Origin: Symbiodinium natans
Lineage: Eukaryota > Sar > Dinophyceae > Suessiales > Symbiodiniaceae
NCBI GenBank assembly: GCA_905221605.1
Contig: CAJNDS010000846.1
Span: 791,501 to 855,500, forward strand
Length of the DNA stretch: 64,000 nt
Reading direction: 5' to 3'
Shown here: one piece after another, positions 33,959-44,072 of the stretch
How positions within the stretch are numbered: position 1 is the stretch's first letter
Layout: every line of letters starts with the position of its first letter
Position numbers and translations under genes: made by a program
The notes under the pieces: generated by a model
Database searches by the model: none
Seen by the model: the letters and a program-made list of their open reading frames with translations, nothing else
Told to the model about the DNA's origin: nothing

Positions 33959-34648
33959 ACTTTGTTCGTCATAGCACTTCGTTTGACATGCGTTGTAGCA
34001 GATACACTCCTTTGAACTAGAGACCTTTCTTAGAGTAGAAGGTCATACTTCGTAGTCGAGAAGACTCACGGCTATAAAGATCGTCCATAGTCATTGCAAG
34101 GACCTAATTAGGCATACTCCAACATCCGCAACAATGAAAAATCATAGTGGGTCCTCCAGCATAGGTCTTGTAAATACGGGGCAAGGACTCCAAGAATGTC
34201 GATTTCTAATCTTGACTACAGAACTGTTACGTAAGACCAGATGCCGAAACCAAACGGCCTGAACCCAAATCCCGAAAAGGGCCTAACCCTTGCAACTCAA
34301 CACAAAAAACAAAACCCGTCAACCGCTAACCAAAAGTCGCATTGGGTTGCACGGGGGGCAGGGGGAGGGGGGGAGGGGGATGGGCAGGGGATGGGCAGGC
34401 GATGGGCAGGGGGGTGGGCATGGGGGAGGCGTAAAAGTGGGAAGGGAGGACCTTCAAGACCCTCCAAGAGGGGAGTCACCCAGCCCCAACAGAGCCTCCA
34501 AGACCCTCCAACAGAGACTCCAAGACAGGGGTGTCACCAGCCCACCCAAGACCCTCTTCAACCGTGCAAGAGATTGAAGACCCTTCAAGGGGGGGTGCCT
34601 CCACAAAAGCAACAGCTCTAGCTGTAACAGAGAAGGAGAGCTTCTTGC

Positions 34649-34697
34649 GGCCAGCGCGCCACTGTTTTCTATGAGCTCTTCTGCTCCCGCAAATCTC
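34649..34697 (-). CDS. Helical-protein gene, exon c
   Basis: 49 nt: one base, then RFAGAEELIENSGALA. Acceptor AGCTCAG/G, GC donor (GGCC/GCAAG). The frame was fixed by the phase left by exon b and then gave a clean helical peptide. Confidence 0.68.
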
Positions 34698-34748
34698 CTG
34701 AGCTTTGAGGGGTTTGGGATTCAGCGAGTAGCGTTTGGGGTTTGTGAC

Positions 34749-34853
34749 CTGAGGAGGATGGGCTTGACTTCTCTCTCCACACTGTCTGCTTCGTCATATC
34801 TTTCCTTTGCTTCCATCCACACGGCATTCCAGTCCGGCGCATCTACCTTCGCT
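34749..34853 (-). CDS. Helical-protein gene, exon b
   Basis: 105 nt: one base, AKVDAPDWNAVWMEAKERYD, then EADSVEREVKPILL and two bases. Strongly amphipathic and charged. Acceptor TACAAG/A, GT donor (CTCAG/GTCAC). The plus strand here also reads an 84-codon frame (MSSSAPANLLSFEGF...), which lacks the in-phase partners that support the minus reading. Confidence 0.75.
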
Positions 34854-35064
34854 CTTGTACGATGGGCTGAGAGTTGCATCTGCACAAAGCCCTGCATGCA
34901 GTACGTGGCGTTTGGGCTTCTATGAACCTCATGTTCATGTCACGCATGCAGGGGAACCTGCGTGGTTGGTCTCGGGCAGTGTTAGCGCACCATGACCGGC
35001 ATCGTGTCACATAACCTTTGAAACTAGACCTAAAATCTATGAGGGAACCCTTGCCCACTTTGAG

Positions 35065-35275
35065 ATGGGAAAATGGATGAAGGTAGTTGGCTATTCCTAT
35101 ACTGGTCTTGGTAGTGGGGGAGTGGTGGTGACCTTTGGGGGAAGTGTAATGGGAGTATAGGAATCATCCCTTGATATGGATGAGGTAATCGGATATTCCT
35201 ATACTTGTATGTGTACTGGGGAAGAAGTGGTGCTATGGTTGGTGAGATGTAGGGGGGATTGTAGGAATAACTAAT
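35065..35275. repeat. 103-bp tandem pair with ATTCCTATAC ends
   Basis: ATGGATGA..GTA...ATTCCTATAC occurs at 35073 and 35176; each unit ends in a reverse-complement-like GTATAGGAAT or TGTAGGAAT. A short poly-A tract follows (35285). Confidence 0.68.
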
Positions 35276-35317
35276 ACCCCTGACAAAAAAAAACCTGGTA
35301 GATTTCTGCTGGAGCTC

Positions 35318-35371
35318 GCCACTCGATCTACGGCCTCGCAAATCTCGTCAAAGTCCTCGGCAGCAAGGCGT
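35318..35371 (-). CDS. Helical-protein gene, exon a
   Basis: 54 nt: one base, then RLAAEDFDEICEAVDRV and two bases. Acidic and helical in look. Acceptor CACAAG/A, GA donor (GTGGC/GAGC). It is phase-compatible with the exon at 34853. It could continue the polyketide synthase gene or start another; the function is not recognised. Confidence 0.68.
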
Positions 35372-36553
35372 CTTGTGGGGAAGACCCCAGGTTCAGTCTG
35401 GAGTTGTCACGCTGCCCCTTGAGAATCCCAGAATGGAATCGAACGAAACCAGTGAGCAAGAGCGCGACGCGAAGCTTCGACACAGTTGGAAACATTACAA
35501 GCAACATACACATGAGTTTCTTCACATGTGTGAATGCTTTCTCGCGTCTTTTGCCTGATGTTCTTCTCTTCAGGTTGGTCCAGGAGGGCATGCAAAGGTT
35601 CAAAAGTAAAGACCACTAGAGACCCCTAAAGGCTCGCAGTTGGCGGAGGGTACACCCTGAGCTGTTAACCCACCCAGTGCCCGCCCTCAGCCCTCTCGAG
35701 GCCAGGGCTGCCACGCAGCAGGCTGGCGGGCGCCCGCAGCGCGGGGTAAGGCCAAGCAGCCCTAGCTGGGCGTAGGATTTGAAAGTTTGGGGTTTGTTTT
35801 TGGGCGGGCCTTGGGGGATTTCTCTCAACGGCCGTCGCGTCAACCCACCTAGTTAGCTCAGGGTGTAGAGGTTGAGTGGCGGCTACGGTAGGCCATGCTA
35901 CTATCAGCAGCGCACTGCCATGCCGGACGACAACTGGACTAGCCGTGAGCTTCTTCTGCCCTTCTCGCACAGCCCTAAGCCCCCAAACCCAAGGACCCTC
36001 TGCCTGCTGCTGGGCTCCAGGAGAACCAGGACGACATCTTTGCGAGCGTCTCTTGAGCCCGTTCTGCAAGGCCCGGTCGATGACATGCAACATATTATAT
36101 GCAACACAGTGTATACCATGTACTATGTATTCTACACTATATTACATGGTACGTACCATTGAGGCCCTTGACAAGCAACCTTTCCCTCCTTTCAAGCGTC
36201 AGAAGCTCAGTGGAGGTGTCGTTGAAGAAGAACACTTGTAGGAGCACAAGCCATATGGGCCCCATCCAACACCCGATGCTAGGTTCCTCTGGCTTCTTTG
36301 GTTGAATCGGGCTTATAACCCTAAACCCTAAAACCCAAACCCGAAAGCCCATTTAAGAAAAAGCAAAGTAAAGAGGGCACCCGTGAGGCTCATAGCTCTA
36401 ACCATACCAGCCCCAACAAGCAGGAGGAAACTGCATAAGTCACTCGAAAATCTGCCAGAGCCCCTACACCCTGAACCTTAGACCCCAAATCCCTAAACCC
36501 TGAACCCTAAACCCTAAAGCCTGCACCCCAAACCCGCCAGGTGCTTCAGTCTC

Positions 36554-36594
36554 CTCAGCCCGCATTCGAGGCCGAAGAGGCCTTCGGCCTCAAG
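36554..36594 (-). CDS. KR exon, C-terminal AEGL segment
   Basis: 41 nt: LEAEGLFGLECGL and two bases. It resembles the a.eGl.ale.al helix near the end of KR domains. Acceptor GTAAG/C; donor GA. The phase does not join exon 11 directly, so at least one exon is missing between 36595 and 37986. A heptamer-variant array lies directly upstream in the gene (36600-36725). Confidence 0.7.
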
Positions 36595-39500
36595 CTTACG
36601 GGGTTTAAGAGGTTTAGGGGGTTTAGGGGGTTTAGGGGGTTTGGGGGGTTTAGGGGGTTTGGGGGGTTTAGGGTTCGGGGTTTGGGGTTCGGGGTTCGGG
36701 GGTCGGGGTTCGGGGTTCGGGGTTTGCAGTTCATCGGCTCGAAACTTCGTTCGGCAGGGCTTACCCTTTCAGAGCCCCCTTCCAACCTCACTAGTTCTTG
36801 GGCTTGGAGAGAGGAGTGATTTTGGTACTTTTTTAAGCCTTTTCAGGGACCATAGAGGGGGTGGTTCATGACTCTCCGCTCGTGCCGTAATAATTGGAGT
36901 TGGGTTTTGGGGGTTATTAGAGTATAAATGTGAAGGGACCATAAGGGAATACTATTAGTAGATATTTCCGACTCCTACGTTACTTCAGTCACCACTGGCC
37001 TCTCGCCGTCGGCGCCGTAACACGGTGCCGGGGCCCCGGCGTTTGTGAATGGCGGCATGGGGCTTTGAGCCATGCGCCTGTGGGTTCGAAGCTCTCCAAG
37101 ACTTGGACCCTACGTGAACCCCAACCTCTCAAAAGCCTCAGATCTAGCCCGCCATCCCACAAGATCCATAGCTAATGTAGTTTCTACGTTTTTTCGAGGA
37201 GCTTCACGAACAAGACCTTCCGAGCGCAAATTCAATATGTGGGAGTTAGAAGCGCGATTATCGCGAGTCATGCGCGAAAGCTAAGAAGCGTGCGCGACAC
37301 GTGCTGGCACCATTGATTTTTGGCCATCCCACAAGATCCATAGCTAACGTAGTTTCTAAGATCTTTCGATGATTTTCATGAAAAAACGTCCCGAGCAGAA
37401 ATTTCAACATCCGGGAGTTAGAAGCGCGATTGTCGCGAGCCATGCGCGAAAGCTAAGAAGCGCGCGCGGCCACCGACTAGATCAGAAGCTCCCGAAGCAA
37501 CCCTGAGCCAACTTACACAAAGCCCTACACCCCTGAACCACCCAAAGCCCCTAAACAGAATGTCAAGCTCTTCACATCGACACCAACGCCCTGATCAAAG
37601 CTCTCAGCCCTCAAGCCCTTAGCACTGAACGGCTTGAGGAACCCATCCTATAGCGGGAAAATAATGCCACCGAGCTGTGATTTGGCTGAGGACAAGAAAC
37701 GGGGAGACATCCGTCGGGAAGCCATCGGCACTCACACCCTACGTGCAAATTCTTGAGACACGTCCCTGAAACTGGAAGGACTCTGATGATGTCTGAAGGG
37801 GGCCCACACTCATCAGCTGAAGCCCTCGTTGTGAATACAGTCACGTATCATGTTTATGTCTGCTACACTTATGTTTTTTTGTGTGTTGTACAAGCGTCGC
37901 GGGCCCCCTAAGCCGCAGCCAAAAGCTTCCAACCTTCAAACCTTAAACGCTGAACTCATGAACTGCTGCTGCTCCCCATGCCCAGCCTTTGCGAGGCATC
38001 GTCTAAGTTGGCAGCCATCCCAACTTCACCCCAGGCGCCCCACCTGAGCTAGGGCACATGGCTTCAGGTCACAAGCATGTGGAACCAGCGCTGAGATTGT
38101 AATGTCCCAGCAAGCCGCCAAACAGCTCTGGCTTCCAAGTCAAACCTCTTCGCCGAGACGCCACCCTCAACCTACTGCTTACTTCTCACCTGCGAGCCCA
38201 TATCGGAATCCCCATGGCGTCTCGTGAGAAACATCGCACCAACCCCCAGCAGCAGGCGTGAAATCGCCTCCGACAGCCGTCATGCCAAGGCAAAGTCTTT
38301 CGACACAAAACACCCAGTGACACCCAGGTCAAAGACACCATCACGTTTCAACTGCAAAAATCCTAACCCACCCAATCTCCGAGGAGTCCAACAACAGTCT
38401 TCACCTCCTAAATCCGTCAAGAGACGTCGTACAAGTCTCCACCTCCCGTTAACACTTCTAAACCCTGTAAGAGCGCCTTGACTCGATCGCAGAACACCAA
38501 AACACCCACAAGGCCCCGTCTAAACTCTCTGAACCCTAAACCCTAAACCCTAAACCCTAAACCCTAAACCCTAAACCCTGAACCCTGAACCCTGAACCCT
38601 GAACCCTGAACCCACTCACGGCCCCCAGCTGTGGCGCAGCGCAGGGCTTCCCGAGCCTGGGTTTAGGATTTGGGTCGTGGGGTTTAGGGTTTGGGGTCTA
38701 GGGTTTCGGGGTTTCGGGGTTTTGGGGTTTGGGGTTTGGGGTTCAGGGTTCAGGGTTCAGGGTTTCGGGTTTGGGGTGTAGGGTTTCGGGTTTCGGGTTT
38801 CGGGTTTGGGGTTTGGGGTTTAGGGCTTGGGGCTTGGGGTTTGAGGTTTGGGGTTTGGGGTTTGGGGTTTGGGGTTTGGGATTTGGGGTTTGGGGTTTGG
38901 GGTTTGGGGTTTGGGGTTGACGCGGCCTTGGAGTCAATGCAATCCGTGGGGTTTGGGGTGGGGGGGAGGTTTCAGTGCTCGTGGGTTTAGGGTGTAGCAC
39001 AGACTTGGATGCTCTAAGGAGTTCGCGGAACACGGCTTGCTTCAGGCATGCAGAGTTGAGCCACCGGTAGCTTTGTCCGCCTACGGCTTTGGAAACATGT
39101 AGCAGCATTGTACTTTGAGCTTGGTTATGCTAGAATCGAATCTGCCGACCTGCCGAAGGAGTTGGTGGCGCGTTGGTGGAAGGCAGTACAGGTGACATGA
39201 ACAACTGCAAGGGCCCTGTTGGTCCAAGATTGCGCACTCCGACTTCTGAATCAAACCCAGGAGGCAACTCCACTACGATACAGGAGCTAGAGACACTGAT
39301 CACACTTGGGGCTTAGGGCTACGCTTCCTGGTTGTGGGGGATATGCCCAATGATTGAAGCGGCCAAGTTGCCGTCAAATCGTTTGGAGGGGCATGCTACC
39401 TTGGGAATGCTTCTTGTGATATCAACCTCTACCCTAAAACCCTGAGCCCTACACTTCCTCCAGGCACCCCGGCGCATTCCGATGACGGGACAACGCATCC

Positions 39501-42500
39501 AACCATGAGTTGGATGAGGAGTAGTTCAGCTGCCCCATGTTGCCATACACCTCGGATTGGCGGTTTAGGGCTTACTGCAGTCGGGTTTTGGAGGGTTACG
39601 GGTTTCTGGCAGGTTCAGGGGACGTAGGGATCGCTGCAATATGGGGAAGGAGGGGCTTTGCGAGAGGGTTTGGGGTTTCGGGTTTAGGGTCTAGGGTCTA
39701 GGGCTTAGGGTTTGGGGGGCTTTGGGGGTTCAGAGGGTTTAGGGTTCAGGGTTTAAGGGGCTTTGAGGGTTTAACTAGAGGGTTTAGGGTATACGCTGTA
39801 GGCCGGTTTGGAGCTTGGGGCTTCGCAGCTTTGGGATGAGGGCTTAAGATACCTTCTCCAGGCAGCGTAATGGTAACGTTGTGTCTCTGTTAAGACTCTC
39901 TGCAGGGTCAAGGGTTGTTCTGGGCTTGGGGCTTCTCAGAGGCAAAGAGAGTCAGACCCCAGCCTCTTGAACTACTTCTTACCCTGCCATAGAATCACCC
40001 TGCGTTGTTGCCAAGTCCTACTTCAGAGGGCGCAAAACCTATCGACCTAGGATTCAATAACAGACCTCGGGAGCGCTGTTCTCCAAAAGACAGATTCCGT
40101 TCATGCCTTTAAAGGCAACCAGCAAGCTGAGCCCTCAACCCGAGAACCCCTGGCACTACAACACAAAAACCACCCGACCTGCTGAAGGAGAAGACTTAAA
40201 CCTTAAAGCTCTAAAGCCATGCAACCCCTTAAAGCCCCAAAAACCCTAAACCCTACAGCAAGGCCCCGGACGGCTGTGGAGGAGAAGAGCCACAAGAACT
40301 TAAGCTTCGGGTTCGAGAACCTCTCCAACCTGGGAGTTGTTGTGCGGGGCCTCGGGCACTTAGGGCACTCGATGATCTACTCTACCAGCTTCTATCGAAA
40401 ATGCTAGAGATTCTAGAGAATTCCTAGAATTCCGAAACACTAAACCCTACAGGGTTCCTAGAATTCCCAAACACTAAACCCTAGGCCCTCCCTGGGCTGG
40501 CAGGTGGCCGACGTGGGCAGTGTTAAGGTCCTCTCTAAAGGGTTCCCTTCTTGCCCTGTGGCTCCTGTTAAGGCTGAAGCCTTGTCCTGCGCCTCAGCTC
40601 TTCAGGTTCTCTTTTACCATGGCGCCTTGGAACTCATGACTTTTGACAGTAGCACCCTAAAACCCTAAACCCTAAACCCTAAACCCTAAACCCTAAACCC
40701 CGCACAAACCCTCCCTGGCACACATCTGGGCGCTTGGGCGCGTCGTGGAGATAGGCAGCGGCCCGGCTCTTCGCCTCGCAACTCACTTGGAGCATACAGG
40801 GGCTTCGGGTTTGGGGTCTTAAGTTTAGGGATTTAGGGTTTGGGGTTTGGGGTTTAGGGTTTAGGGTTTAGGGTTTGGGGTTTAGGGTTTAGGGTTTAGG
40901 GTTTAGGGTTTAGGGTGTAGAAACTTGGTGTTCAGTGTTCATTCGGCAAAGGGGCGACCTGGCGTAGTTTGAGGTTGCTTCGGGCTCTCGTTTGCGGACC
41001 GGACTCATGGAGTAGAACTCTGTGCATCTGTCCTAGGCCTGTGCTGACAGGTCGCAAACTTCAAAGGCTTTCACAGCCGCCTTCTTTTAGGACGAACTTC
41101 AGTTTGTGGGCTGAGGGCCCGGATGAAACTGCTGGGCTCCGCGATACGGGCATACGAATCAAGGGCTTGGCATGTCATGTGGGATCCTCGAAGCCACGAC
41201 TCATCTTGAGCCTGGGAACCTAGGCACCTTGAGGCCCCCGTACACGATATCAAAGAACCAGTAAGGACCCTCCCAAGAAGCTGCCTTGCAGCTTGGGGCA
41301 TTGCATCGAATTCCTTCAGCCCTTCATCTGAAGAAAGAGGTCCAAAACTTCGAAAGGGCCGCAAAACCCTGAACTCCGAAAACCCTCAGCTCCTAACAAC
41401 TCCCAAGCTCCTAGATACCCTTGAACCCTGCAGCTCCTCGTACACAGCATCGAACTTCTCCCAAGTCTGATTCATGAGCATCGCATCCTGTGGCGACTTG
41501 TCGGTCATAGGGTTGGCAGGGTGTGGGTATGAAACACCAATCACTGTGGAAGCTTGTAAGAGGTTTGGGGTTTGGTGGGGTTGGGCTCAGGGGCTGTGGG
41601 GTTGGGTGGGTGGTTTGCGGGAATCGAGGGAAGGAGGTGTTGGCGCTGAGGAAGAAGAGGAATGTGGCGGATGTTTTGACCAGGTAGAGCGGCCATCCTT
41701 CTGTCCAAAACCGGGCTAGCATGAGGCTTGTAGGCTTCGTTGCAGCATCCAAGACAGATATCCCCGAGCCCCACACAGCTTGCGACGAACCACAAGTGGA
41801 CAAGCCCATCAAAACCAACAAAGATAGCCGACACCCTGTTTTTTCAAGAAGACTTCCGTAGGCCAAACGCAGCACGGGCCTGCAGAATTCCAGCAGAATG
41901 GATGAATCCTGGGAAGGCTTCCCCAGGTAAGCCCCGCGTTCCGAAGCCGGCACAGAGAATCTGAGGTACCCCAAACCACGAAAACTCCACAACTCCCAAA
42001 CATCCACTTCTGCATTCTCAAAAGGCTGGTTGCAGTGTCGACTTCACTTTTGAAAGGCCCTGAAGTCTGAGAGCTGTGCCTGCGAGATTGGGTGTGACGC
42101 CTGAGATGAACTGATCCACCGACTCCTGGTTTGAAAGGGCTTGACGAGGGCTTTGAAGGAAAAAAGAGGTTTTAAGGGCTTCAAGCCTTGAAAGGGCTTG
42201 TGGAGGGTTTAAGGTTTGGGGTTTAAGTATAGTTTGCACACCTTCCACGGATCCTGACACCCCTGAGCCTCCCCAGCACAGCCTCCCAGCGTGGACGTGC
42301 CTGGGAGCTCACGTCGCACTTTGCCTGCTCCACGGTGATGCCCAGGGTCTCTGCTAGAGACTGGACTTCCTGGAGGGGCTTCCGAAAAGGGCCAGGCACT
42401 GAAGAAGCAAAGGAGGAAAAGACGAGGTTTCACGTCATTTCAAAAGGGCCCAGGGCTTCCGAAGAGTTGAAAAGTGCCCCGGCGCCCCGAGTCTGATTCT

Positions 42501-43908
42501 GCAAGCGGGGGGTGGGAGGTACAGAGGCCATGTGTAGCAATTCTCTACGTTACAGTCCCTTGTGCGGTTCCTACGATAGTACGAACCCAACCCTTTCCAT
42601 AGTGTACCCCCAAAGGGGACAATCGGGAACTGCCCCACATATGCGTAGGCAAGAAATCAAGACTTGGATGGAAACTGCCATGCAGGCCTTGGTCACCCCC
42701 AGACTCTCCCAAAGCGCCCTTAAACCTCACGATTTCTGTGCGTTTAAGGTGTCAAATGCGCCAGCTGACCTTCCAGTTGGGCATGTTCTGGTCGCTGATC
42801 TTCATGGATCTGCAGGGCGGCTGATGCAGAGACCCTAACCCCAGAGATGCTAGACCCAAAAGGCGGATTTCTCCTAAATTGTGGTGCCTTTTTATGGCCC
42901 TGAAGCCATACAGAATAGGAGACCCCACCATGGGCTTCCGGGCCACTTGATGATGCTACCTTGAGAGGCATGCGCCACAAAAGAGTGGCACGGTCAGCTC
43001 TCGCAACCCCTCCGCTTCTGGAAGCCCACGGACTCAGCAAGCGCCAAGACCCTACGCACGAGACCTCCGTCTCCTAATCCCTTCAAGTGGCGACCCTGCA
43101 GTCGCACCAACGAGGCCTCCATGTCAGCTGTGTATTTTCTGCCCAAGGGGTTCAGCTGATGTGTTCGGCCTTTCGGGTCGCAGGTCTACCATTAAAACCC
43201 TCAACCCGAAGTTGCCTGGACAGGAACTTGATGCTGAACTTCTTGCCACCCTGGCGCTGGGCCTGGTGTTTGGCGAGGTTTGCTAGGGTTAGGCTTCTGG
43301 GTTTAGGGTTTAAGGTTTAGAGTTTAGGGTTTAGGGTTTAGGGTTAGGGTTTAGGGTTTAGGGCAAGCCCGCAACACCTTCAATATCCTAGTTCTTTTCA
43401 TGGGTGCCAGCAGTTCTGCTTCTGACAATCGGCATGGAAGTAGTCTTGACACATGTCGCTGGCGGTGAAGCAAGTTCTGTGCCTGCTTGCCCTTCTATAG
43501 GATCTAGAGCTTAAGGTTTACTCTTTAAACTTTAGAGTACCAAGTTGGCTCCTCATGAAGCCGCGTACGCTTCCCAAGGCATCCCAAGCTCTCATCGCCC
43601 TCAAGCAACCCTGTAGTATTTCCTGAAATTCGGATTTCAGGTGTTGTGGTTCAGGGTTGACAGGGGTGTGGACTGCTGGGGAGAAACCCCTCTGTTGGGG
43701 CCTAGCAACCTTCACCACCACCAGAACCCTCAACCATCCTCAACCAAATCTGAACCCCAAACCTTATGAGCCTCAAAAACCCGGACCCCAAGCCCTGTAA
43801 ACCCAAAGCCCTGAAACCCAAACCCTATAAACTCCAAAACCATGAAACCTAAACCCAATCCATTAAACCCCAAACCTTAAGCCTTAAACCCTAGACCCTG
43901 AAAAAAAA

Positions 43909-43939
<31 letters not shown>

Positions 43940-44072
43940 CAAAAAGTAACAATGTAACAAATCATTTTTTCAATAGAAAAAAACTCTCGAGGCCCCCGGC
44001 CGTGCGCAAGATCCACAGGCCCATGACCAAGCCGAGGGCGCCGTTGCCACCGGAGATGGCAATGACACCATC
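36554..44072 (-). CDS. Polyketide synthase-type ketoreductase domain gene, multi-exon (domain span)
   Basis: Twelve short exons read in order on the minus strand give a KR domain of the short-chain dehydrogenase fold. KR domains use NADPH to reduce the beta-keto group of an acyl chain carried on a polyketide or fatty-acid synthase. Seen in order: Rossmann GGNGALG, FIHSAGILQ then DAML, a lysine in EAKSRAAAYLHDA, FSSTAV, GQLNYSSSNSWLDAL, WGAWGEVG and AEGLFGLECGL. Exon phases fit from 44072 to 39468. Donors are GC (7), GT (3) and GA (2); all acceptors are AG. Introns run from about 170 to 1,400 bp and hold telomere-like repeats. KS, AT and ACP exons were not identified, so single-domain or modular architecture is unresolved, and the product is unknown. 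A pseudogene is possible, but no stop or frameshift was seen inside the exons. Confidence 0.88.
36600..36725. repeat. Mixed TTTAGGGGG and TTCGGGG array in a KR intron
   Basis: It begins a few bases from the acceptor of the KR exon at 36554-36594. Units change from GGTTTAGGGG to TTCGGGG along the array. Confidence 0.9.
36887..36981. repeat. MITE-2 copy
   Basis: Core GGGACCATAAGGGAATACTA then GATATTTCCGACTCC; outer ends GTAA...GGAGT and ACTCC...TTAC pair imperfectly. It lies inside a KR gene intron. Confidence 0.7.
37151..37470. repeat. 172-bp tandem duplication
   Basis: GCCATCCCACAAGATCCATA starts at 37151 and again at 37323. Both copies end in a shared GGGAGTTAGAAGCGCGATT...TCGCGAG and AAGCTAAGAAGCG block. 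Copies are diverged in the middle. In a KR gene intron. Confidence 0.88.
37987..38043 (-). CDS. KR exon 11: WGAWGEVG substrate-loop segment
   Basis: 57 nt: one base, then WGAWGEVGMAANLDDASQ and two bases. The WG.W motif follows the KR active site and precedes the lid region. Acceptor GCTCAG/G, donor GC. It is phase-compatible with exon 10, but family KRs usually have several residues before WG, so one more microexon may lie in the 1.4-kb intron (38044-39467). Confidence 0.9.
38528..38920. repeat. CCCTAAA/CCCTGAA then TTTCGGG/TTTGGGG arrays
   Basis: CCCTAAA and CCCTGAA units (38528-38612), a short unique island with a GTGAGT-type minus donor, then TTTCGGG and TTTGGGG units (38680-38920). All within the KR intron 38044-39467. 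Confidence 0.92.
39468..39550 (-). CDS. KR exon 10: catalytic tyrosine
   Basis: 83 nt: VYGNMGQLNYSSSNSWLDAL then SRHRNAP and two bases. GQLNYSSSN matches the KR GQ.NYaaaN block with catalytic Y and N. No tryptophan lies eight residues before the tyrosine. Acceptor CCGAG/GTG, donor GT (CCGGG/GTGCC). Confidence 0.92.
40272..40329 (-). CDS. KR exon 9: catalytic serine strand
   Basis: 58 nt: one base, then LERFSNPKLKFLWLFSSTA. The FSST serine is the catalytic serine that orients the substrate carbonyl. Acceptor CCCAG/G, donor GT (ACAGCC/GTCC), phase 0. Confidence 0.9.
40660..40916. repeat. Telomere-like arrays flanking KR exon 8
   Basis: CCCTAAA units at 40660-40700 and TTTAGGG/TTTGGGG units at 40803-40916 flank the 35-nt exon at 40740-40774 within 30-40 bp on each side. 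Confidence 0.93.
40740..40774 (-). CDS. KR exon 8: active-site lysine
   Basis: 35 nt: AKSRAAAYLHD then two bases of alanine. Joined to the preceding VYE it gives YEAKSRAAAYLHDA. The lysine is the KR active-site lysine of the W..v...K..a...L pattern. Acceptor TGCGAG/GCG, donor GC (GACGC/GCCC). The intron after it includes a CCCTAAA array at about 40660. Confidence 0.86.
41437..41487 (-). CDS. KR exon 7: aspartate of the LxD motif
   Basis: 51 nt, 17 codons, phase 0 to 0: DAMLMNQTWEKFDAVYE. The first residue joins ILQ to make LQD, matching the aspartate of the LxD fingerprint of B-type KRs. Acceptor CCACAG/GATG; donor GA (TACGAG/GAGCTG). Confidence 0.9.
41880..41908 (-). CDS. KR exon 6: 29-nt microexon with HSAG motif
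   Basis: Two bases finish the glycine codon, then FIHSAGILQ. HSAG is the conserved KR strand-4 motif (usually HxAG). The whole exon is 29 nt, flanked by CCCAG/GA and CAG/GC. It restores phase exactly between exons 5 and 7, which is strong evidence that it is real. A 198-codon open frame overlaps it on the same strand and is regarded as spurious. Confidence 0.87.
42080..42125 (-). CDS. KR exon 5
   Basis: 46 nt: ESVDQFISGVTPNLA plus one base of a split glycine. It continues the helix after CDVSSQ and leads into the GFIHSAG strand. Acceptor AG/G, donor GC (CTCGCAG/GCACAG). Confidence 0.87.
42301..42378 (-). CDS. KR exon 4
   Basis: 78 nt, 26 codons, phase 0 at both ends: PLQEVQSLAETLGITVEQ then AKCDVSSQ. 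The C-D-V after a helix is the usual D of KR strand 3 that contacts the cofactor adenine. GC donor (CCCAG/GCACG). A second AG 20 bp upstream, at 42399-42400, has a better pyrimidine tract but is out of phase with exon 3. Confidence 0.85.
42770..42809 (-). CDS. KR exon 3 (40 nt)
   Basis: One base completes the R codon, then SMKISDQNMPNWK. AG acceptor (CCTGCAG/A), GT donor (AAG/GTCAGC). Another frame across the same bases gives a helical-looking peptide (IHEDQRPEHAQLEGQL); the phase match to both neighbours favours the reading given. Confidence 0.8.
43216..43282 (-). CDS. KR exon 2
   Basis: 67 nt with two bases completing a split codon, then NLAKHQAQRQGGKKFSIKFL and S; the split final codon becomes R. 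The FSIKFLSR segment sits where KR strand 2 follows the glycine loop. AG acceptor, GC donor (CAG/GCAAC). The 723-bp intron before it holds a heptamer array and two plausible-looking ORFs that do not fit the KR reading. Confidence 0.82.
43905..43936. repeat. CA microsatellite
   Basis: About 13 CA units in the KR intron between exons 1 and 2. Confidence 0.95.
44006..44072 (-). CDS. KR exon 1: NADPH-binding glycine motif
   Basis: 67 nt, reading DGVIAISGGNGALGLVMGL and then W-I-L. GGNGALG is the GGxGxLG dinucleotide-binding turn at the start of the KR Rossmann fold. Acceptor is AG followed by G. The 3' end was set at a GC donor because it leaves phase 1, which the next exon needs; the end is the least certain boundary of the set because the downstream GGGGGCC run also reads open. 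Confidence 0.85.

Noticed and set aside
41411-42007. 198-codon minus ORF that looks protein-like
   Set aside because: It overlaps KR exons 6 and 7 in another frame; the phase-linked KR exons explain the sequence better. It shows that protein-like ORFs occur by chance here.
43367-43733. Protein-like minus ORFs (KGKQAQNLLHRQRHVSRLL; LKSEFQEILQGCLRAMRAW)
   Set aside because: They lie in the intron between KR exons 1 and 2, which join in phase without them. An alternative exon cannot be excluded, but there is no support.
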